DNA from: Balaenoptera acutorostrata
Lineage: Eukaryota > Chordata > Mammalia > Artiodactyla > Balaenopteridae
NCBI RefSeq assembly: GCF_949987535.1
Contig: NC_080080.1
Span: 61,277,506 to 61,341,505 of the forward strand
Direction of reading: 5' to 3'
Length of the DNA stretch: 64,000 bases
Part shown: positions 55,636 through 64,000 of the stretch, in pieces
Layout: each line of letters opens with the position of its first letter
Position numbering within the stretch: position 1 is the first letter of the stretch
Program-made: the position numbers and the translations under genes
Notes under the pieces: model-generated
Databases searched by the model: none
What the model saw: only the letters and a program-made list of their open reading frames with translations
Told to the model about the DNA's origin: nothing

Positions 55636-58600
55636 AAAAATATATCTAGTAAGTGTTAGTTTTACCATAAGTTATACACCATACCACATTACCTTTAAAA
55701 TATATAAATTAAACATAATTTACCAATTATAAATGTTGAAATACTTTGGAAATGAGTTTCTGAAGTGATATCTTTACAACATCCCTGAAACATAATTTTT
55801 AACACAGTTGACATTTATTTAATAAGTATCTGATTGGTTCTTTTTGTTACCCTTTTATAATTTTCTATTGCAGCCATCTTCTTTTTTGGATATAGTGAAA
55901 AAAATTTTTGCATACTAAAGTAAATATTTAACTATAGAACCATCCATATATTTGCAAAATGCTGTTAGACAGTACCCAACTATATTAAGTATGTCTGTGA
56001 TATATTAGGCAAAGGATAACTTTCATGATGTAAATAACACATGTATTATTACAGTTTCTTTCTTTCTGAAAAAGAATTATTAGTTAAATGCATTTTCCTT
56101 TATATATAGTTACATTATACAAATTTGGCAATGCAGAAACTTTTTTCTAGCTAAGAATATTACAAGAATGGACTATAAATATATATTTTTCAAGTCTTTG
56201 AATGCCTTATGTAAATTCAGAACACATTACTGAGAAATAGATGCGAGTTGAATTTATTTGAGAATGAAATCTCTTAAAATACCTGCTGTGAGACAATCAT
56301 TAGAGCATAGTAAGCTGTGGTCTTTGCTTCAGTTTTGCTCACAGTACCTAACTCATTATAAATTTACCCATATTTTCTCTAATTTAATAGTATTCACTTG
56401 TCCTCATCATCTCCTTCCTCTAAGATAAGTGAACCACAAACTTTTGATTATGATCTTGCAACCATAGAAAACTTGGAAAATAAAATCACAATTTAAAATT
56501 AACTCTTTGTCTTTAGGTTGAAAAAAAAAATGCTTTGAATTGCATACCTTTTCTTAACCACAGGTGATATTTCATAAGTTTAAAGTACAGTTTCAAAAAA
56601 AAGGGTACTTTCAAATAATTTTCCATGCCTTCATTCAGCAGGTAACCCAAACCTTCATAATCCCCAAATGCTGCACTTCAAAGTTATGCTCAGGAAAAAA
56701 ATATTGAAAAGAACAGCCTCTCTTTCCAGTTGATTTAAAACATCACTAGCTTATTTTCAGTACACATATGGAGTAACTTTTAAAAAGAAATCTTGGAATA
56801 TTGCCAGACTACATACAGGAAAGGCTTTTCTCCTGAGAGAGCTAAAATTCATTATCTGAGCTTTGGGACACCCATGTTCCTTCAAAATTTGGACACATCT
56901 TTGTTCCTCTGTGATTAGTGATAGGAGTTTGACTTAAAATAAGAGACTACTCAACGTGTAACTAGAGTCTGAAGAAACCAAATGATTGCCCTGTTTTGAA
57001 CTGAAACCGATTAATAATTACACATTTAAATAAAACATTAGTTACATGATGATAGCTTTTGAAAAAACTAGAGTATTTTTTATCTGGACTTATTTACAAA
57101 AATATAACACATTATGTGTTTATAAGTAACATAAAGTTAAATTTTGGAACTTTTATCTTCTTTCTCTTAAATGATTGGCTTCCTTTATTTAAATCCATCT
57201 GATTGTTATTTTAGAAGAAAATCACTAAATCTTAAGACTCTAAGGGCAATATAATTATTTTGTTATTGTTGTTAAGTGACCATTTCATGGTGGTAAATAT
57301 TTCAAGGAATTAGATCTATTTGTGAGCCATAAAATAAACCTAACAAAGTAGGCAATAGGGTTACAAATTAAGAGGAAAAAAACTGACATCAACATATTAA
57401 TTTCAGTAGTAATCTATAACATTGCTGTGAAATACTACATAGTGATAATTATTTTCTAGATTACTTATATACATATTTTTTCTAATGCATGGAATACATT
57501 CTAATTTCTGTTTTTTTGGTGAAATGGTAAAGTAAAATCCTCATAATTGATGATGAAGAGCCTATCAATACCAACAAAATTAATATATATATTAATTTAA
57601 AACAAATTAAAAAGCACAGGCCAGCCTCTCTCTAAGGTACACAATACAAATATGTGCAGTGCATCCATAAAATAGAAGGTGTTAAGAAGACTGTTGTTAA
57701 AATATCAATCTTACACAGAAGAAAAAATAAGTGCATTTTGTTGTATGCTGAGTACAGAAGCTAAGGGACTTGTTTATCCCCATTTTTATTTATTCAGGAA
57801 AGAAATATTTCGAATTTCAGAAACTGCTGAAAGGAAGGAAGAAAAAGGTTTGTCATGTTGGGAGTGCATTTTATATCACAAATGAACATTACATAACAGA
57901 AGAGATTTTAACCACTGTGATTTTGTCCACAAAGATGGCCTGGACACCTTCTGTATCTGCATAATTTGAGAGAATCAGGTATTCTGAACTTAATGATGAA
58001 TTATTTCAAATGGAACAAAAGCATAAGTTCTATTGAAAAGAGTAATAGTTGGGCTGGGCAGGATTCCTTCTGTAAAATGAATTAGAACACTATGAACTGC
58101 AATATATCAATGATAAGTCTAGCATATTTCAGTACTGCAGCTATTGGAGAAATGAGTCTGAATCACTTGAGCATCACAAATCCTAGGCCATATTTTTATT
58201 TCCAGACTTACCCTTTGTGCTGCTTCCAAGTATGCAGCTCTAGTTGATTTCAAAGGCAGTAGACGAGAGAGAAAGAAGAGTAAGGATTGCTCCACCTCAG
58301 CAATTCACGATCCCTCTAAGGCCACTGATTTTGAAAGAATACGGAGACCTTGGCGTCTCAGCAGAATAGAACCAGCTACTCTTTTCTATTCCACTCCCAT
58401 GAGGCAGCACAAGCATTTATCCAGTTTACCATAGCAAATGATTCTCTACATCCAGAAAATTACAACACTCTTCCTCTCTTCACTCCAAAGAGTCATAAAA
58501 CCTAAATTAAACATAACTGTCCAAAGAATTATTTTCAGCTATGTTAACATGTCAACAAGGGAAATAAATGGAACTATGTAATTTGAATAATTTTATAATA

Positions 58601-59044
58601 TTAAGCATGATAATAATTTATAACATTTACACAACACATTAATTTTTAAATTGTGTTTTAAAAAGTATTTTATGGGCCTAGTGTAGAGCTATATAATATA
58701 CTACTAAAACGTGTGTTTCTCATTCTAAAATTGTTAAAACTTTCTAAGTAATAGTTCTTTCATGTTCCTTATAGATAAATCCCCTTTCCTCCTTCAAATA
58801 TATTCTTCATTTCCATTTATATAAATTTAAAAGACTTATTATAATATTCTAGTAAAGTGTTTTGGTGTCCAAAATATTTATAACTTATCTACATAGTTAT
58901 GCTAATATTTGACAAAGTGAATAGAATGAACAAATAGTTTTATAAACCATATTAATTAAAATATCACTTCATTCAAAAGCAGAGACAAAAGCTATTGAAA
59001 GGAGTAAATTTTTAGGTTAGGAAACTTTAGATATATGTACTAAA
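55636..59044. other. Unique AT-rich DNA, no gene seen
   Basis: About 3.4 kb without a confident repeat. The 58190-58440 patch is clearly richer in GC than its surroundings and has no assignment; see findings. Confidence 0.55.
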
Positions 59045-59255
59045 AATAGCTAATATGTATTGAAAACTTACCAGGTTTCAGTCATGTTACTCTTATTATA
59101 CGCATCATCTCATTTAATCATTGCACAGCCCTGTGAGTTAGTATTATTTTGACCCGTTTTGCAGATATTGAAACAACAGGTTACAGAAGGTAAGTAAATT
59201 ACTCAAGATTGCAGATGGGGCAGAGCTGGAGCTTGGACCCAGATCGGTCTGAATT
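59045..59255 (+). mobile_element. MIR SINE
   Basis: Almost complete: 'atgtattgaaaacttaccag', 'catcatctcatttaatcatt', 'gcacagccctgtgagttagt', 'ttgcagatattgaaacaaca', 'ggttacagaaggtaagtaaa', 'gcagagctggagcttggacc', 'cagatcggtctga'. Includes the 3' 'gattcgaacccaggtctgtc' equivalent. Confidence 0.9.
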
Positions 59256-59505
59256 GAGAATTTTATTTTTGACTGTGCTTTATCATTATTCTGGTGGCAC
59301 AGTGTTCAGGGCTGGAAAAATTCTAAGGTACGATTTCTAGGTAGACAGGTTGGGTTTTAGGATTATAGTTGTTGAATAAATGCTTGTTAAATTGAATGTA
59401 TAAAATAGATACTATTTTGAAAAGATAGTCTCTTTTGTGTGTCAGCTATGTGTTGAGTGCAAACTAAGATAACTAATACATGATCCTAGCAGAGCAAACC
59501 ACTAA

Positions 59506-59797
59506 AAAAGAGGTCAGCACACTTTTTCTGGAAAGGGCCAGATGGTAAATATTTTAAGATTTTGGTGTCATACAGTTTCTCAAAACTAATTCACTCTGTC
59601 ATTTTTTAGCACAGAATTTGGTGCAGAAGATCTGTAACTGCATAAGCGTGGTTATGATCCAATAAATCTTTGTTAGGAATACTGAAATTTGAATTCCATA
59701 TCATTTTCAGGTGTCAATAAATATGCTTCTTCTTCTTATTTTTTTCAACAATTTAAACATAAAAATACAACTTAGCTCATTGGCTGGATTTGGCCAG
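59506..59797 (+). mobile_element. hAT-Charlie-type DNA transposon (name uncertain)
   Basis: Left end 'gaggtcagcacactttttct', then 'ggaaagggccagatggtaaa', 'tattttaagattttggtgtc', 'catacagtttctcaaaacta', 'gtggttatgatccaataaat', and the right half 'tggctggatttggcca'. These are the landmarks of a common mammalian hAT element whose ends read ggtcggcaaactttttctgt. The right end is truncated at the next element. Confidence 0.75.
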
Positions 59798-60131
59798 TAA
59801 ATCAAGCCACTAGCCATTAGCCATATATGTCTACTAAGCACGTAATTTAGGTAGTCCAAATTGAGATGTGCTGTAAGTGTAAAATACACAGCAGATTCTA
59901 AAGACTTAATTTTTATACTAAGTCTTTATAATCCGGTGTGTGCTTTATACTTTTTAATCATTGATTACACTTTTTAATAATTTTTATGTTGATTTTTATT
60001 TTGAAATAATACGCTATTGATATGATTAAATGTGTTATTAAAACTAGGTTCACCTGTTTTATTTTTCCCCCTTTTCTTAACGTAAATCCTAGAAAATTTA
60101 AAATTACACGTGGATCGCATTATATTTCTAT
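59798..60131 (-). mobile_element. Second hAT-type DNA transposon abutting the first
   Basis: 'gccactagccattagccata', 'tgtctactaagcacgtaatt', 'tagtccaaattgagatgtgc', 'tgtaagtgtaaaatacacag', 'aaaatttaaaattacacgtg', 'gatcgcattatatttctat' follow the order of a common element whose ends read cagtgctgtccaatagaa. Diverged. Confidence 0.7.
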
Positions 60132-61469
60132 GTATTTCTAAAATGTTACTTTAGAGATAACAATATTTATAGGTAAACAGACACCTACCTATGTTTGTAC
60201 CAGCTTAAGGATTTGTCAGCTATTGAAATAGGATAAAGAGTCATTAGGGAAAGATTTTAAAAACTTGATCATGTTTTGAAAGTAAAATGAATATTTTCCA
60301 GACAGAAATGGAACCAAGGTATTCAAGACACAGATATTGGCATTATGAGTATATGTCTGGGGAATTCAAAGTTGTTCATTATTGCTGGAAAATAAATTAT
60401 AATAGAAAAAAAAAAGGCAAATGATGATGCTATACGTGTTAACCAAGATCGGATCATGAAGGGTTCTGTCTGGCGTGCTGGTGACCTTAAACTTCATTTG
60501 AAAAATGAAGTCACTGACAAGTGTTAGGCAGGGGTGGGCACTGTAAAATATTCAGAAAATGTAATAATTTAGATAATTAGAGGGAGGAAGTAGACAGAGA
60601 TAAGTCTCATGCTACTAGCTTGTGTCATTGGGTGAACAGCTGTGTCATCTGATGACAAAATACAGCACTAGAAAATGATGTTTTCTGTGGTGTGTTTGTA
60701 GGTTTATTTATCCACTTACTTGCCTTGTGGAGATTGGTGTTCAGGGGTGTTGAGACAGTGAAAAAACGTTCAAGGTCAGACACATGGAAACTTAGCAGCT
60801 GAATGGTAGTAGTTTTTCTGGCATGTGGACATTTTGGCTTTGAACACAAACAGGACTAAGTCATAGACTCACAGATATTGAAAACTGCAAAATAACTTAC
60901 AGGTTGGGAGCCAATCACTTACCAGATATCTGAGTGTCTTGACTAATATGAATGCCAAATATGCATCCTTATTAAGGCTGAGCATTTCCAGTAACAGGGA
61001 ATTTTTCACCTCCTTGATATAAAGGCACTTATGACTATTAGAAAGTCATTCTTTGTGCTTAAAATTAAAATCATGAACTATTCACTATCCTTCCACAAGC
61101 AATGTCACCACTACATTTAATTTCAGAAATCCTAATTAGCCATTATATTTTCCAGTGATTGTACCATTGTGTGGATGACATAAATCTTTGGTGATTAGAT
61201 GGCCCCAAGGACAGAATTTATTATTGGAAGAGTGATCAAAAACTGTAAAGTTATGTGTGTACATTTTTCATTATGATAAGCAAGTCAGAGAGCTAATGAT
61301 TTCAAATGCCAATGGAACATCTCCACCTGACATATCCTGCAACCTCTTCAAGACTAATAGGCCAACACAAGACTTTTCTTCTCCATCTACAATAATGTTA
61401 TTTCTTTACATTTTATTAGTTAATGACACAATCAGGTCCATCTGGCACATCAATGAAAGGAAGCCTGCA
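60132..61469. other. Unassigned DNA; possible L2 scrap at 60440-60590
   Basis: 'gatcggatcatgaagggttc' to 'gtgttaggcaggggtgg' loosely fits antisense L2 order ('agatcatg...gggcctt...gagcagaggagtgac'). Otherwise no feature. Confidence 0.4.
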
Positions 61470-61800
61470 TTCATCAGTGGATGAATAGATAAAGAAATTG
61501 TGGTATGTATATAATGGAATAGTATTCAGCCATTGAAAAAAGAATGAAATCTTGCCATTTGTGACAACATGGATGGATCTTGAGGGCATTATGCTCAGTG
61601 AAATTAGTCAGACAGAGAAAGACAAACACCATATGAGCTCTCTTGTATGTGGAATCCATAAAAAAAGAAAATTAAAAGAAAGACAGAAAGGCAAATAAAA
61701 AGCTAATATACAGAACAGATTGGTGGTTGCCTCAGGCGGAAGCTGGGAGGTGGAGGAAATGGGTGAAGTCGGTCAAAAAAAAAAGAAAAAAAATGCAGTT
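61470..61800 (+). mobile_element. L1 fragment: ORF2 C terminus and 3'-UTR start
   Basis: 'gtggatgaatagataaagaa', 'tataatggaatagtattcag', 'catggatggatcttgagggc', 'tgctcagtgaaattagtcag', 'agagaaagacaaacaccata' are the end of L1 ORF2. They are followed by 'agattggtggttgcctcagg' of an L1MA-grade 3' UTR. Truncated at both ends, with a degenerate A-rich tail (61777-61794). Confidence 0.85.
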
Positions 61801-63001
61801 GATATGAAACAGACAGAAATTTTGAATCATATTCAAAATATTGACTTTACATATGTACATATGTTTATTAAAAAAGAAAAAAATAGCTAATAAAAATGGT
61901 ACATTTAGATTTATGAGACATAGAAATACAGTAAAGTTAGAGCTCAGGAGATGTTGCTATTTGAAAAGTCCCTACAATCTTCTAAGTCTCATTCTTACAG
62001 AAGAAATAATGATATTCTTTAGCAATTATTTTTCATTAAAAATTAAAGAGGGAAAAAAAGTATTGGCTGCATGTTTGAAGTTAGAGGAGATGACATGGTC
62101 AAACTTTAATAACTTCAGCCTACCATGAATGTGTCACTTCCCAAAACCTACATTAAATTTTTGGCCAACATGTAATATGTTAACAGAATTACAATGTAAC
62201 TCAACATCTCCATGGAGAGGAAGGGGGAAGAAGAATAAGAAAACATGAATTTGAGGCCTAGAAGGATACAGAAATAAAGCATTTCTCTTCTTCTCAAGAA
62301 GAAAAAAAAAAAGAAGAAGAAAAAGTTTGCATTATTTTGCTCTTCTAACTAAAAACTAACTAAATCACAATTAATGCCCATTTAAATCTCTCTCAAATCC
62401 TTTCTTTCTGCTTTTTCTACAGCCACTTTACTGTTTCCTAATTGTTTTCATAATCTTTATTCTCTCCCCAACACAGATATGATTTTCAGTCTTCCCTAGT
62501 GTATACCTACTTGTCCTGAATCATATATGGTCTCTAGGAGAGAGAGGTCTTTCAATATGTACCCTTCATATCCAGTGGTTTCTGTGGAGGGCTGTGGTTT
62601 CACGGGCAGGGAATTGGAGAGAGAGGGAAGGAGATCCACCTACCAAGCTTTCCGACTCTACTTCAATGAGGGCAATTCTTATTTTCTTTTTTGAACATGT
62701 AAGTAAGATTTTATTTGATGAAATAGTTTTCCCGTTTAGAAACACGGCCAAATATTTCATTCTGGCTTCCAAATACTTACCAACTTAATTTTCTTCCTCT
62801 CTCACACTTCTTGCAATGAAATTGTAACATGAGAAAATAGAAGATCTTGTAGAGAAAACAAAAAAGGGAAACAAGTTGAAATGCACAATTTACTATGGGG
62901 ACAGTTATGAGTTTTGCAACTGTAGGAGCATGGGTCAGATCAGGGAAATAAGGAAGAGTTATAGTTGAGAGAGAGTTGTAAAGCCACGTCTTTGGAGAGA
63001 A
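61801..63001. other. Unassigned DNA, no gene seen
   Basis: A-rich runs at 61869-61885 and 62298-62325. From about 62560 GC rises, leading into the frame at 63002. No repeat family recognised. Confidence 0.5.
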
Positions 63002-63427
63002 ATGAACAATGTTGCTATTTCCCTCTCCAAAGTAAAGAGGGCTGAGAGGTACCACACCCTTTACCTTATGCCTTATAAAAGGACATCCACAGGCCCCTGG
63101 AAAGTATCTGCTATGTGCCTTCTAAACTTTAGTGGTGCCAGGGAGAGAGGACAGTGCCTGACTCACCCTTGGGAAAGCAGTAGGGTAGAAATGGCAGCAT
63201 TAATAGACCTGCACGCCATCATTGTGTCCTACCTTAGAAGAGAGACTGGGCCACACAGGGACTGCAGTCAGCCAGGAGTGACACTGGGTTGGAGTCAAGA
63301 GGGTTGCAGAATGTGTTCTCTGGTAATAGACTCTGAATTTCCCACAAATGCCCTCACAATAGCAAAAGTCACCTTAACCAACTTCAGACTCAGGGGTTCA
63401 GGAAGTGTGAGGCCACCTAGAAAATAA
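63002..63427 (+). other. Unexplained 141-codon open frame in a GC-richer patch
   Basis: Starts with an ATG at 63002 and ends at a stop near 63427. It is the longest ATG-started frame outside recognised repeats. The translation is mixed in composition, with Cys and Arg scattered, no signal peptide, no transmembrane stretch and no motif I recognise. A TATA-like 'cttataaaagga' sits inside it at about 63073-63084. The region could be an old LTR, a host exon fragment or chance. I would not call it a gene. Confidence 0.25.
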
Positions 63428-64000
63428 AAACTTCATTTCTATCCCCAACCTCTCCTGCCTCCTCCCACTTCAGCCCTGCCATGGGAAACAGAGGAAATGA
63501 ATGCAGAGAGTCGACATTGAATGCTCTCCTTCTTCTAGAAAGACACCTCCCGTTACAGACCTGATCATGGTTTAGAGGAGGAATAAGCTTCAAGTTTGAC
63601 TAAAAACAAAATGTGGATTGATATATTGGACTGGATACATTCTAATCACTGAACTGAGACTAATTTGGAATGTAAAATTATCTTAGGACTTTTGTTGACG
63701 AGGTAGCAACAATTTCAGAGAAACTTTTTATTTTGTTTACAGCCCACAAGCCATGTATTTAATATAACATTTATCCAATTGTTGCCTCAATCTCTCTCTC
63801 TCTCTCTCACACACATACACACACACACACACACACACTGTACACTATGTCATTCACCTTTTGAAGAATACATTATGCATTTCTATTCTTTCCACCACTG
63901 CACTTTCTACATACTATTTACTTGCTTCAGAGAAGACATCAAAGTGCTGCAAAACCCAGCTGTATCCTCACTTCCTATATGAAGGACCCCTAGTTCCCAG
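63428..64000. other. Unassigned DNA with a microsatellite
   Basis: No gene or repeat other than the (TC)n(CA)n run at 63791-63838. Confidence 0.55.
63791..63838. repeat. Compound (TC)n-(CA)n microsatellite
   Basis: Nine TC units followed by CA units with one tac interruption. Confidence 0.97.

Noticed and set aside
63791..63838. Regulatory GA/CA element
   Set aside because: Typical compound microsatellite with no nearby gene or promoter evidence.

Overview
This 64 kb window is repeat-rich, AT-rich nuclear DNA from a mammal, and I found no intact host protein-coding gene, tRNA, rRNA or CRISPR array in it. Two copies of the tRNA-derived CHR-type SINE (25453-25752 and 54882-55178), a mariner-type MITE of the kind common in even-toed ungulates, and a young-type L1 of cetartiodactyl character point to Cetartiodactyla. 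The long CHR tail, and the copy style I associate with dolphin and whale genomes, point most likely to a cetacean. Species cannot be fixed by reading alone. The window looks like gene-desert or intronic sequence.

Layout. 1-24 kb: mostly unique AT-rich DNA with scattered old repeats: MER5A (1.6 kb), L2 (5-6.5 kb) split by an L1 tail, an ERVL-like LTR (9.1 kb), an MLT1 LTR carrying the mariner MITE (9.8-10.4 kb), several MIRs, an MLT1 LTR (18 kb) and a 280-base purine tract (20.6 kb). 24.3-31.9 kb: a near-full-length ancient L1M on the + strand. It holds a 5' end, ORF1 and ORF2 remnants and a 3' end. It is interrupted by a tiny L1 tail that itself contains a CHR SINE, and by a 596-bp solo LTR with a clean 4-bp target duplication. 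32.3-38.1 kb: a 5.7 kb L1 on the - strand with both true ends and a 16-bp target-site duplication. It is internally deleted, carries a short inverted ORF1 segment and has a 16-bp perfect hairpin nearby. 38.6-44.3 kb: MER20, MLT1, a rearranged and nested set of L1 pieces, an MLT2 LTR, a minisatellite and a (TA)n tract. 44.3-64 kb: unique AT-rich DNA with L2, MIR, L1ME-type, MLT1 and hAT elements, plus a second CHR SINE inserted in an L2.

The relative order of insertions can be read from the nesting: L2, MIR and MLT1 are the hosts; L1M is older than the solo LTR and the short L1 tail; the CHR SINEs and the 16-bp-TSD L1 are the youngest. No genes work together here. The only long open frames lie in retrotransposon sequence, in simple repeats, or in one unexplained 141-codon frame at 63.0-63.4 kb. 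Family names are from memory of consensus sequences; none was checked against a repeat library.
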